Origin: Sphingobacteriaceae bacterium
GTDB lineage: Bacteria; Bacteroidota; Bacteroidia; B-17B0; Aurantibacillaceae
Length of the DNA: 10,396 nt
Direction: 5' to 3'
NCBI GenBank assembly: GCA_023251695.1
Contig: JAHEYE010000107.1
Coordinates: 1 to 10,396 of the forward strand
In this document: positions 1-6,990 of the stretch, one piece after another
Numbering within the stretch: position 1 is the stretch's first letter
Layout of the letters: each line of letters starts with the position of its first letter
Position numbers and translations under genes: made by a program
The notes under the pieces: generated by a model
Database searches by the model: none
Seen by the model: the letters and a program-made list of their open reading frames with translations, nothing else
Told to the model about the DNA's origin: nothing

Positions 1-654
1 GCTCCGAAAAACAAATATCAGTATTACAATTATTTGCAATCTAAATGGAAAGACAGCACCGATTTTACATGTGGAGGAAGTGCTTACGGCGGAACAGTTC
101 CAACTAAATATGTCTATCCCTGGACTAATTACTTAGGTAATCCCTGCGGTACATGGACAGAATTAACAGCCGGAAATTTAGCGGGAGACCGACGATACAT
201 TGCATCGAGCGGTCCATTTAATTTCCCTGCTAAAAGCATGACAGAAGTTGAATACGCTTATGTTTGGTCGGTGGATAGTTCTGCAACAAGCAATATAAAT
301 ATAGCAAGTGCAAATAAATTAATAAGCGATACCCGCAAAATCCGGAGTTTTTATAAAGCAGGCGCTATAAATTGTTTATCATCAGTTACAATTGGAATTA
401 AAGAAAATGAACTGAAAAACGATTTCATTATCTATCCTAATCCTGTAAATTCTGTTCTTTATATTAAATCAGAAACAAGTTTGGGAAAATGTAACATACT
501 AATTACAGATGTACTAGGAAAAACAGTCTTTGAAACTAAAAACAATAATCTTTACAACACTTCAATAAACATCGAACAACTTAGTAATGGGGTTTATTTT
601 TTAAACTTACAATCTGAAAACGGACAAACCGTTAAGAAATTTATTAAGCAGTAG
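1..654 (+). CDS. T9SS-secreted protein, C-terminal part (5' end outside window)
   Basis: The reading frame is open from base 1 to a TAG stop at 652-654, giving 217 codons of a longer protein; no start is visible, and the TTG at 34 is simply internal. The last ~80 residues form a type A T9SS C-terminal sorting domain: the YPNPV motif, a beta-rich stretch ending in ITDVLGKTVFE, then LSNGVYFLNLQ and a basic tail (KKFIKQ). In this system the domain takes the protein across the outer membrane and is normally cleaved on attachment or release. The upstream part carries GDRRYIASSGPF, a motif I recall from large secreted Bacteroidota proteins, but I cannot assign an activity. Two cysteines (in FTCGGS and NPCGTW) could pair. 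The sorting domain call is firm; the passenger function is unknown. Confidence 0.88.
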   Translation, partial: APKNKYQYYNYLQSKWKDSTDFTCGGSAYGGTVPTKYVYPWTNYLGNPCGTWTELTAGNLAGDRRYIASSGPFNFPAKSMTEVEYAYVWSVDSSATSNINIASANKLISDTRKIRSFYKAGAINCLSSVTIGIKENELKNDFIIYPNPVNSVLYIKSETSLGKCNILITDVLGKTVFETKNNNLYNTSINIEQLSNGVYFLNLQSENGQTVKKFIKQ

Positions 655-678
655 TCATATAACGGTTTTCTTCTCGAA

Positions 679-713
679 AAAGGGGGGCTCAATGAGTCCC
701 CTTTATTTTTTAT
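679..713 (+). terminator. Intrinsic terminator after the T9SS gene
   Basis: A stem with left arm 679-690 (AAAGGGGGGCTC) and right arm 694-704 (GAGTCCCCTTT) closes over a 3-nt loop, with one bulged G and one G-U pair. It is followed by the T-rich run ATTTTTTAT. It starts 25 nt after the stop codon, which suits rho-independent termination of the secreted-protein transcript. Confidence 0.75.
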
Positions 714-718
714 CTTTA
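711..718 (+). promoter_or_regulatory. Candidate -7 element (TATCTTTA) for the pirin cluster
   Basis: TATCTTTA matches the Bacteroidota -7 consensus TAnnTTTG at all but the last base and lies 17 nt before the pirin ATG. It overlaps the T-tract of the preceding terminator. I see no TTTG about 20 nt upstream, so the call rests on one half-site only. Confidence 0.4.
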
Positions 719-735
719 GCCAATAAAATAATACT

Positions 736-1449
736 ATGAACTACCTTATACATAAAGCAGAAGACCGCGGTCATGCCGACCATGGCTGGTTAAATGCACA
801 TCATTCTTTCAGTTTTGCGTCGTGGTATAATCCCGAAAAAGTTCAGTTCGGAATGATACGTGTTTTAAATGACGACATTATTGCAGGCGGAATGGGATTT
901 GGAAAACATCCGCACGATAACATGGAAATTATTACCATCATGCGGAAAGGTGCTTTGCAACATGAAGACAGTATGGGTCATAAAGAAGTGATTTATACAA
1001 ACGAAGTTCAGGTGATGAGTGCCGGCAGTGGTGTTTTGCATAGCGAAGTAAATGCTAATAAAGACGAAGAGGTACAATTGTTTCAAATTTGGATTTTTCC
1101 AAACAAAAAAAATGTAGCGCCGCGTTACGACAAAATAAAGCTCGACGAAAAAAATTATACCAATAAATTTTGTCAGCTTATTTCTCCGGATCAAAACGAT
1201 GAAGGTTCCTGGATTTATCAGGATGCCTGGTTCAGTTTAGGGAAGTTTGAGAACGGGAAAAGTATTGATTATACCATAAAGAAAAAAAATAACGGCGTTT
1301 ATGCTTTAATTATCGAAGGAAGTGCCACCATTGACGGGCATCCATTAAATAAACGCGATGCGCTTGGCATTTGGAGTATTGAAAAATTAAACATTACTTC
1401 ACAAAGCGATAATATGGAAATCCTGATAATGGATGTTCCAATGACGTAA
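736..1449 (+). CDS. Pirin-like bicupin protein (YhaK/quercetinase type)
   Basis: This 237-residue protein has the usual length for the pirin family. The N-terminal cupin carries the four expected metal ligands: His58 and His60 in GKHPHDNMEI, and His102 and Glu104 in GVLHSEVN. The C-terminal half (from about residue 165) is the second, degenerate cupin (GVYALIIEGSATIDG, LNKRDALGIW). Some bacterial members are iron-dependent quercetin 2,3-dioxygenases, others act as redox sensors or have no known substrate; the sequence cannot distinguish these. The protein is predicted cytosolic, with no signal peptide. The ATG at 736 is preceded by an A-rich leader without a Shine-Dalgarno sequence, as is usual in this phylum. 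It heads a same-strand run with gaps of 15 and 18 nt to the next two genes, suggesting one transcript. Confidence 0.9.
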   Translation: MNYLIHKAEDRGHADHGWLNAHHSFSFASWYNPEKVQFGMIRVLNDDIIAGGMGFGKHPHDNMEIITIMRKGALQHEDSMGHKEVIYTNEVQVMSAGSGVLHSEVNANKDEEVQLFQIWIFPNKKNVAPRYDKIKLDEKNYTNKFCQLISPDQNDEGSWIYQDAWFSLGKFENGKSIDYTIKKKNNGVYALIIEGSATIDGHPLNKRDALGIWSIEKLNITSQSDNMEILIMDVPMT

Positions 1450-1464
1450 ATTTAAAACCAAACT

Positions 1465-1656
1465 ATGGAAAACAATCAAAACAAAATTGAAATTGCAGCC
1501 AACGGGCCGATTTTAGTTCAAGGAACAATAGAAATTAAACACAGTGACGGGCGTATTGAAATTAAAGAAAAAAGCTGTGCTCTTTGCCGTTGCGGTCATT
1601 CGGCAAACAAACCGTTTTGCGATGGTGCCCACCGTAAAATAGATTTCAAAGGATAA
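1465..1656 (+). CDS. CDGSH-type [2Fe-2S] protein
   Basis: This 63-residue protein contains one CDGSH iron-sulfur domain with the 3Cys-1His ligand set: Cys41 and Cys43 in CRCG, Cys52 and His56 in KPFCDGAH. The serine/alanine spacing (HSANKPF) fits the family pattern CxCxx(S/T)xxxPxCDG(S/A)H. Cys38 is an additional, non-ligand cysteine. Residues 11-33 (ANGPILVQGTIEI then SDGRIEI) are the beta strand lead-in typical of the single-domain bacterial type. Such proteins bind a labile 2Fe-2S cluster and are thought to act in electron or cluster transfer; the partner is unknown. No signal peptide, so cytosolic. It follows the pirin gene by 15 nt; both proteins are expected to bind iron, which hints at a shared redox context but does not prove it. 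Confidence 0.92.
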   Translation: MENNQNKIEIAANGPILVQGTIEIKHSDGRIEIKEKSCALCRCGHSANKPFCDGAHRKIDFKG

Positions 1657-1674
1657 ACCCCCGGTAGGCTAAGG

Positions 1675-1941
1675 ATGACAAGCCTTCACATAAAAGTAAA
1701 ACCAGGTTCATTTAAAGACGAAATCCTTTTCGATGCTGAAGGGAAACTTGTAGTTAAAATACGAGAGAAACCAATTGACGGAGCCGCGAATGATTATTTA
1801 ATTAAATTTTTAGCAAAAGAGTTTAAAATAAGTAAAGCCCATGTCATTTTAGAAAAAGGACAAACCAGTCCGTTTAAAAAAATAACTTTCAATCTTTCAC
1901 AAAACGAATTAGAAATTTTACTGGATAAATACAAAAAATAA
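1675..1941 (+). CDS. DUF167 / YggU-family protein
   Basis: This 88-residue protein shows the hallmarks of the DUF167 (UPF0235, YggU) family: VKPGS at residues 8-12, VKIREKPIDGAAN around 27-39, and KGQTSPFKKI at 61-70. Family members are small cytosolic alpha/beta proteins of unknown function, often next to yggT-like or cell-division genes, which is not the case here. The ATG at 1675 is preceded directly by AAGG, closer than a normal Shine-Dalgarno spacing. The family start (a short lead, then the strand LHIKVKPGS) agrees with this ATG. It is the last gene of the pirin-CDGSH cluster and faces carA with only 54 bases between the stop codons. Confidence 0.88.
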   Translation: MTSLHIKVKPGSFKDEILFDAEGKLVVKIREKPIDGAANDYLIKFLAKEFKISKAHVILEKGQTSPFKKITFNLSQNELEILLDKYKK

Positions 1942-1963
1942 ACAAACCCCGATTTTTATACTT

Positions 1964-2019
1964 CTACCTACTAATCACTGCTTACTGCACTCTGCCTACT
2001 GCCTACTGCCTACTACCTC
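1964..2019. repeat. 7-bp tandem repeat array overlapping the carA 3' end
   Basis: Eight consecutive heptamers are in register. The core is three perfect CTGCCTA units (1992-2012). Flanking units are CTACCTA (1964), CTAATCA (1971), CTGCTTA (1978), CTGCACT (1985) and CTACCTC (2013). Read on the carA strand the unit is TAGGCAG, which contains TAG. The carA stop codon (1996-1998) and its last six sense codons lie in this array. Confidence 0.85.
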
Positions 2020-3135
2020 TGTCTTTTTGCTCTTCACAATATTCTCAACAAACTGATCAAACAAGTAACGGCTGTCGTGCGGACCAGGACAAGCCTCAGG
2101 ATGATACTGAACTGAGAACACCGCTTTGTTTTTTAAACGAATACCCTCAATGGTTTTATCGTTTAAGTTTACATGGGTTGCTTCAATATTTGGGTTTTTA
2201 TCAACGTCTTCAGCTTTAATACTGAAACCATGATTTTGCGAAGTGATTTCACACTTACCGGTAATTAAATTTTTTACAGGGTGATTTATTCCTCTGTGCC
2301 CTGCATGCATCTTGTAAGTTTTGATACCTTGCGATTCTGCTAATAACTGATGTCCTAAACAAATTCCGAAAACAGGCTTCCCACTTTCTACAATTTGTTT
2401 CACCAAATTAATTTCATCCTTCATTACACTTGGGTCACCGGGACCATTACTCAACATAAATCCATCCGGATTAAATTCAAGCATTTCTTTTAAAGTTGTT
2501 TTCATCGGGAATACTTTTAAATAACAACCTCTCTCTGCTAATGAACGTAAAATATTTTTCTTTACTCCAAAATCAATTACAGCCACTTTATGTTTAGAGT
2601 TTTTATCCCCCATTTCAAAAGCTTTTTTTGTTGTTACTTTTGATGACAACTCTAAGCCTTCCATTTTAGGAACTTTCGACAATATTTTTTTCAGCTCGTC
2701 AACATTGGTGTTCTCTGAAGAAATAATACAATTCATCGCTCCTTTATCGCGTACATAACGTACAATGGCACGCGTATCTACATCACTTATGGATACAATT
2801 CCGTTCTTCTCGAAATACTGCTGCAACGATTGCTGTGCGCGTTTGCGTGAAAAACCCTCGTTGAATTTTTTGCATATCATTCCCGAAATTTTAACACTGT
2901 CACTCTCCACTTCACTTTCTTCAATACCGTAATTTCCCACATGGACATTATTCATTACAATAATTTGTCCGTAATAACTTGGGTCGGTATAAATTTCCTG
3001 ATAGCCGGTCATACCGGTATTAAAACAGATTTCACCGGTAGTGGTACCGATTTTTCCGGCGGCTTTTCCTTCAAAAACCTTTCCGTCTTCCAATAAAAGT
3101 ATTGCTTTTTGCTTAGGTTGGTATTTTAGTTGCAT
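1996..3135 (-). CDS. carA: Carbamoyl-phosphate synthase small (glutaminase) subunit
   Basis: This 379-residue protein releases ammonia from glutamine and channels it to CarB, making carbamoyl phosphate for pyrimidines and arginine. The N-terminal CarA domain runs from about 10 to 150 (LEDGKVFEG, FNTGMTGYQEIYTDPSY). The class I glutamine amidotransferase domain follows from about 182: oxyanion region LSNGPGDP (228-235), nucleophile Cys259 in FGICLGHQ, and catalytic His345 and Glu347 in QYHPEACPGPHD. All catalytic residues are present. The final residues (VVGSRQ) are encoded by the heptamer array and look like an acquired tail beyond the normal end. carB is not in the window, so the two subunits are not adjacent here. 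The ATG at 3135 gives the normal family start (LLLEDG after a short lead). An 8-bp inverted repeat sits immediately upstream. Confidence 0.96.
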   Translation of the reverse strand: MQLKYQPKQKAILLLEDGKVFEGKAAGKIGTTTGEICFNTGMTGYQEIYTDPSYYGQIIVMNNVHVGNYGIEESEVESDSVKISGMICKKFNEGFSRKRAQQSLQQYFEKNGIVSISDVDTRAIVRYVRDKGAMNCIISSENTNVDELKKILSKVPKMEGLELSSKVTTKKAFEMGDKNSKHKVAVIDFGVKKNILRSLAERGCYLKVFPMKTTLKEMLEFNPDGFMLSNGPGDPSVMKDEINLVKQIVESGKPVFGICLGHQLLAESQGIKTYKMHAGHRGINHPVKNLITGKCEITSQNHGFSIKAEDVDKNPNIEATHVNLNDKTIEGIRLKNKAVFSVQYHPEACPGPHDSRYLFDQFVENIVKSKKTEVVGSRQ

Positions 3136-3137
3136 TT

Positions 3138-3159
3138 TTTTAGAACCTTAATTCTAAAA
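3138..3159 (-). promoter_or_regulatory. Perfect inverted repeat at the carA ribosome-binding region
   Basis: TTTTAGAA (3138-3145) and TTCTAAAA (3152-3159) are perfect inverted copies separated by 6 bases, ending 2 bases before the carA ATG. On the carA transcript the loop reads TTAAGG, so the only Shine-Dalgarno-like AAGG is in the loop, about 10 nt from the start codon. It could be a weak hairpin affecting initiation or a dimeric-protein operator. Low GC makes the hairpin weak and chance cannot be excluded. Confidence 0.4.
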
Positions 3160-3217
3160 CGTGAAGGTCGGTAAAAAAACGAAGCAGCAAAAGGATGTTA
3201 ATAGGTTTTTGAAAACT

Positions 3218-4657
3218 CTAGTGGATGCCGATTTTGGTATCTTTTTTCTTCGGCCTAAACATCGCTTTAAGCTTATACTCAAAGCCCTGGGTCGGACTCT
3301 GGGCGGGCGATTGCGCCAAATTACCATAACTATTGATGAAGAAAAATGCCGGTAAGCCTTTCAGGTTGTATTTATGAAAAGAAGCGTCCTCAAAACCCTT
3401 GCCATCCTGTAAAATGGTCCATGTGTACTTAGGGTTCTGTTTTAAGTAATTCTTAAAAATCTTTACACTGTCGTCGGTACAAATACTTACAAACGCCACT
3501 TTATCGCCATACTTTTTCACTAAATCCATAATTTTCGGCATCTCCTTCATACTCTCAATGTTTTTGGTAGAGAAAAAATTGAGATAAATGTACCGCTTTG
3601 CAAAATCTGCTTTACTTAGCCGTTTGCCTGTCCGGTCAATACCCCAAAATTCCGGGGCATTTGAACCCACACTTAAATTATTAATGATCTGTAAAATATT
3701 ACTTGCAATTTTTTTGAGTCCGGGAACTTTTGTTGATTCGAAAAACTGCTCAATAATAGCGTGAACCTGCTCTTTATCATATTGCGGATTGTAATAATAG
3801 TCCCACAAACTTTTAATAATAACCAATTCACATAAAGTATCATTGGCAAGCAAAGGATCTTTTTTTACAAATGTTTTGAGATTAGCATACTGTCCTGTTG
3901 TATTTATCAGATGGTGAATATTCTCGTTGGCCTTGCCGCTTGAAAAGGCTTCGAGATATCCTTTAAAAAAAGCGTTAAAAAAAGCCATGTATTCGTATTG
4001 ATTGTATTGAACAGGTTTATTGGCAAGAAAAGTTGATGAAAGATATGTTTTGCTCCTTGAGGCATTTGAATTCAGTTCAGCTATGTTATATTCGACGTAA
4101 CTTTTAAAATAATTATTCTTGTTTTTTTTGTACCGCCAGCTGCAAATTAATTTAACGGTGTCTAATTTCTGAAAGACGCGCGTTTTATTTAAAAACTGAT
4201 TTTGTGCGTTGGCGAAAATTGTATTGTACACTTTATTAAAATCAATTATTAAAGTATTCAATTCGGTTGTATCACCGGAAATAATGCCAAGATCAACATT
4301 AGTTTCTGTCTCACCTCTTACATCAAGCGTAGTGTCTTTCGCCGGAAAAGTAAGCGAATAAACATAATCGGGTTGAATGTATAGTTTACCGAAAAAATTA
4401 TCGATCTGCAATTGCACAACTTCAGTTCTGTTTATCTGCATGTTCAATTCAAAATTTCCGTTATTATCTACTGTATCGAGGGCTTCGCGCACCCGTGTAT
4501 ATGTCACCAAATCATTGTAAGCCAGTAACGAAATTGCTTTTCCCTTATGTGAAGGGTGTGCTTTGCCCAGAATCTTTACATTCTGCGAATAACCGGCCGA
4601 AAAGACGAACAAGAATGAAATAAAGAGGAGTTTTTTATGAAACAATGTCCGCATCAT
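3218..4657 (-). CDS. Secreted TlpA/thioredoxin-like protein lacking the CxxC
   Basis: This 479-residue protein has a Sec signal peptide (basic start, hydrophobic 9-22, likely cut after AGYSQ), so it is exported. Residues ~27-105 resemble the beta-rich N-terminal domain (DUF4369-like) found before TlpA domains in Bacteroidota. The middle (~130-325) is helical with no motif I recognise. Residues ~330-465 form a TlpA/AhpC-type thioredoxin fold: VGSNAPEFWGID, IYLNFFSTKN, KEMP, and the cis-proline in GLPAFFFI (Pro436). Where the family has WCxxC this protein has Asn366 and Ser369, so it cannot do thiol-disulfide exchange at that site. It may be a structural or binding paralogue. Start may be either of two adjacent ATGs (4657 or 4654). 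Its stop lies 82 bp before carA on the same strand; co-transcription is possible, though the functions look unrelated. Confidence 0.82.
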   Translation of the reverse strand: MMRTLFHKKLLFISFLFVFSAGYSQNVKILGKAHPSHKGKAISLLAYNDLVTYTRVREALDTVDNNGNFELNMQINRTEVVQLQIDNFFGKLYIQPDYVYSLTFPAKDTTLDVRGETETNVDLGIISGDTTELNTLIIDFNKVYNTIFANAQNQFLNKTRVFQKLDTVKLICSWRYKKNKNNYFKSYVEYNIAELNSNASRSKTYLSSTFLANKPVQYNQYEYMAFFNAFFKGYLEAFSSGKANENIHHLINTTGQYANLKTFVKKDPLLANDTLCELVIIKSLWDYYYNPQYDKEQVHAIIEQFFESTKVPGLKKIASNILQIINNLSVGSNAPEFWGIDRTGKRLSKADFAKRYIYLNFFSTKNIESMKEMPKIMDLVKKYGDKVAFVSICTDDSVKIFKNYLKQNPKYTWTILQDGKGFEDASFHKYNLKGLPAFFFINSYGNLAQSPAQSPTQGFEYKLKAMFRPKKKDTKIGIH

Positions 4658-4709
4658 GCTGAATAACGCAAAAATGCAAAAAAGTTACCAATAAATAAGC
4701 CAATTATTT

Positions 4710-4717
4710 TATATTTG
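4710..4717 (+). promoter_or_regulatory. -7 promoter element (TATATTTG) for the hydrolase gene
   Basis: TATATTTG is a full match to the Bacteroidota -7 consensus TAnnTTTG, 16 nt before the ATG at 4734. It lies in the 76-bp divergent gap shared with the TlpA-like gene, whose strand carries TAACTTTT (4680-4687), a 7/8 match for the opposite direction. No clear -33 TTTG is seen at the expected spacing. Confidence 0.5.
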
Positions 4718-4733
4718 ATTAACCAAATTCAAC

Positions 4734-5522
4734 ATGAAAAAACTATTTGCAATCATCGCCTTAGGTATCACCTTTTCCTGTTCGCAAAACAACGAACCAA
4801 AAGTTTCTACCATCGAAAAAACAGAAATTCTTCAAAAAGAGATTTCAATACCTGAAAAAATCTCATTTCCTTCGGGCGACGGCCTGCCGATAACTGCCAA
4901 TTTATATCATAAGGATGATAAAGCGCCCGTTATTGTATTATGCCACCAGGCCCGGTTCAATAAATTTGAATATACAGGTATTGCAAAAAGTTTATGGGAA
5001 AAAGGCTTTAATTGTCTGGCTATCGACCAACGTTCGGGAGGAGGGATTGTAGAAGAATTTAACGAAACAAATCTGGAAGCACTTAAACAAAAAAAGCCGG
5101 TTGATTTTCTGGATGCGGAACAGGATGTGATTGCGGCTGTTAATTTCGCGAGTAAAAAGTACGGTAAAAAAATTATTTTATGGGGTAGCTCCTACTCTTC
5201 TGTGCTTGCACTTTATACCGCTATAGCTAACGACAGCGTAAAGGCCGTTATTTCATTTAGTCCGGGTGATTATTTTGTTAAAGAAAAAGGTTCCTTGGCT
5301 GCTTTATTGCAAAATTTTACTAAACCTATGTTCGTCACATCATCAAAAGAAGAAGCAAAAGAATTAACACAAATGCTTTCCAAAATGAAAATGAATGAAA
5401 AACAAACTCAGTTCATTCCTGATTCTGCAGGATTTCATGGTTCCCGCGCTTTATGGAAAACTTCGGAAAATAACGAAGAATATTGGAAAGCAATTAACGC
5501 ATTCCTTGAAAAAGTGAAATAG
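4734..5522 (+). CDS. Alpha/beta-hydrolase lipoprotein
   Basis: This 262-residue protein has an N-terminal lipoprotein signal (hydrophobic 4-14, Cys16 as likely lipidated residue in TFSC), so it should be membrane-anchored and face the periplasm or outside. The rest is an alpha/beta-hydrolase core: strand plus oxyanion segment APVIVLCHQAR (His71), a strand ending in LAIDQRSGGG, the nucleophile elbow at LWGSSYSS with Ser153, and a C-terminal catalytic His235 in GFHGSRAL. The elbow is GxSxS rather than the usual GxSxG. The catalytic acid is unclear; Glu206/Glu207 or Asp230 are candidates. The substrate cannot be inferred; the closest general class is esterase or dienelactone-hydrolase/BAAT-like. 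It converges with the lipoprotein gene at 5534 with only 11 bases between the stops. Confidence 0.8.
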   Translation: MKKLFAIIALGITFSCSQNNEPKVSTIEKTEILQKEISIPEKISFPSGDGLPITANLYHKDDKAPVIVLCHQARFNKFEYTGIAKSLWEKGFNCLAIDQRSGGGIVEEFNETNLEALKQKKPVDFLDAEQDVIAAVNFASKKYGKKIILWGSSYSSVLALYTAIANDSVKAVISFSPGDYFVKEKGSLAALLQNFTKPMFVTSSKEEAKELTQMLSKMKMNEKQTQFIPDSAGFHGSRALWKTSENNEEYWKAINAFLEKVK

Positions 5523-5533
5523 AAACGCTTATT

Positions 5534-5905
5534 TTATTCTACAACAGGAATTTCAAATCCTGTGATTTCTTTTAGCATTTTTACTTTAAGAGGTATCCCG
5601 CCTTTAACAGTTTGAGAAATCGTTATATCGGTACCAACGGCATAAAAATAATATTGTCCGTGATAAATTTTTTCAATTAAAAAATTACCATTGTGATCAG
5701 CGTCGATATAAGTATTGTAAACGCTAACATCTGCCCCCGGAAAATCAGTAGCATTGTATTTTATGTAAACCCTAGCATAAGGTATGGCCTGAGAATGGTG
5801 CATAACCTTACCTTTAATGTTTGATTTGCCTCCTAATTGATTTTTCTTGCAACCGAAGAACGTCAAGGCACACACTACTAATAAAATGTATTTTAAGTTT
5901 TTCAT
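5534..5905 (-). CDS. Small transthyretin-like (carboxypeptidase-regulatory-like) lipoprotein
   Basis: I place the start at the ATG at 5905 (123 residues) rather than 27 bases upstream. It gives a compact lipoprotein signal: MKNLKYILLVV, hydrophobic core, then FFGC with Cys19 as the lipidated residue followed by KKN. Residues ~30-105 look like one beta-sandwich of the carboxypeptidase-regulatory/transthyretin type: NIKGKVMHHSQAIPYARVYI, a loop, then DADHNGNFLIEKIYHGQYYFYAVG, which is the usual 'D..G.F.. .l..G.Y.. .' pattern. Such domains bind partners or carbohydrates and are not enzymes. The gene begins 44 bp after the stop of the di-heme peroxidase gene on the same strand, so it is probably the third cistron of that unit. 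Its role is unknown. Confidence 0.75.
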   Translation of the reverse strand: MKNLKYILLVVCALTFFGCKKNQLGGKSNIKGKVMHHSQAIPYARVYIKYNATDFPGADVSVYNTYIDADHNGNFLIEKIYHGQYYFYAVGTDITISQTVKGGIPLKVKMLKEITGFEIPVVE

Positions 5906-5949
5906 GGGAAATTGTTTTCTCAAATTTAACAAATTTATCTTAGTTATAC

Positions 5950-6990
5950 CTAATGAATCTCTTTAAACCTTGAATCGTTAAATAATGAATAATCATTAAG
6001 CGTGGCTAAAAAACTTAACAAATCACTCTTTTCCTGCGGACTAAGTGCAATTCCTCCACTTAATAAAGGATCTAAATTGATTGTTGGTGAAACACCCGTT
6101 TCATAATGATTCAATACCTGAGTAAGTGAACTAAACCTTCCGTCATGCATATACGGAGAAGTAAATCCAAGATTACGCAAAGACGGGGTTTTAAACCTGA
6201 AAATATCATTTGCATCAAGAGTAATCTTATATCTTCCGCTATCCTGATACGAGTTTATCGGCAGTCCATTATTCCTGAAACTATAATCACTAAATAAAGG
6301 TTCGTTGTGACAAGAGGCACATTTGTTTTTGAAAACAGTATAACCGTTATTTTCGGCCGCCGTAAATGTTTCCTTTCCATTCTTTACCTTATCATATTTA
6401 CTATTATAAGAAACCATTAAACCCATGAACTGTGCAAATGATTTTAAAAAACGCTGTGATGTGACAACCGTATCTCCATATGCATTTTTAAACAACGTTT
6501 TATATTTTGATGAAGCAGCAATTCTTAAAAGAGCATTGCTCAAACTTAAATTCATTTCAATGGGATTTTGAATCGGCCCAATTGGTTGATTTTCTAAATT
6601 ATTCACACCGCCATCCCACATTATTTTTGTGTGCCATGTTAAATTAAATAAGGCAGGCGAATTTCTTTTTCCAAGCAAACCATTTACCCCGTGACTTGTA
6701 GCATGACTCGGCCCATTGGTAAAACCAAAAACCTGCATGTGACAACTACCGCAGGAAATAGTTGAATCGAGAGAAAGCATGGGTTCGTAAAACAAATATC
6801 TTCCTAATGTAAATCCATCATAAGTAACCGTATTCCCCGTAAAATCATAAACAGGATTTGGCCAGCCGGCCGGAACAACCGGTTCATAGGAATTCTCTGA
6901 ACCAATGGTGGCCGGATTAATAATTTCAGGATCTTTTTTACAAGAAACGAAGAGTAAGCTTAAAGAAATTATTTTAAGAATCCCTTTCAT
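5950..6990 (-). CDS. Di-heme cytochrome c peroxidase / MbnH-like lipoprotein
   Basis: This 346-residue protein belongs to the bacterial di-heme peroxidase (bCCP/MauG) family. It has a lipoprotein signal with Cys17 in LLFVSCKKD, so it is anchored in the envelope. Two CxxCH heme c sites are present: CGSCH (80-84) and CASCH (224-228). Other family landmarks are LGRYLFYEPMLS, KRNSPALFNL, MWDGG (Trp125), KTPSLRNL and SPYMHDGRF, whose Met281 occupies the axial-ligand position of classical peroxidases (MauG has a Tyr there). Its ATG overlaps the stop of the MbnP-like gene by one base (TAATG), implying coupled translation. By this pairing I infer that it acts like MbnH, which oxidises a Trp of MbnP; plain H2O2 removal is the alternative. 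Confidence 0.9.
   Translation of the reverse strand: MKGILKIISLSLLFVSCKKDPEIINPATIGSENSYEPVVPAGWPNPVYDFTGNTVTYDGFTLGRYLFYEPMLSLDSTISCGSCHMQVFGFTNGPSHATSHGVNGLLGKRNSPALFNLTWHTKIMWDGGVNNLENQPIGPIQNPIEMNLSLSNALLRIAASSKYKTLFKNAYGDTVVTSQRFLKSFAQFMGLMVSYNSKYDKVKNGKETFTAAENNGYTVFKNKCASCHNEPLFSDYSFRNNGLPINSYQDSGRYKITLDANDIFRFKTPSLRNLGFTSPYMHDGRFSSLTQVLNHYETGVSPTINLDPLLSGGIALSPQEKSDLLSFLATLNDYSLFNDSRFKEIH

Noticed and set aside
679..704. A third copy of the DUF559-flanking palindromic element (it also has a G-run and TGAGTCC)
   Set aside because: The order of the parts differs, the C/T-rich hairpin is absent, and a normal terminator with a T-tract explains it.
865..1194. Minus-strand open frame of 109 codons
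   Set aside because: It lies entirely inside the pirin gene on the opposite strand, has no recognisable motif, and the pirin frame carries all family residues.
3161..3355. Plus-strand open frame of 64 codons beginning before and overlapping the TlpA-like 3' end
   Set aside because: Most of it is antisense to the conserved C-terminal end of the TlpA-like gene; the lysine-rich start is low-complexity leader sequence of carA.
5906..5932. Nine-residue upstream extension of the small lipoprotein (start at 5932)
   Set aside because: The ATG at 5905 gives a standard lipoprotein signal; the extension would put extra residues ahead of the basic n-region.
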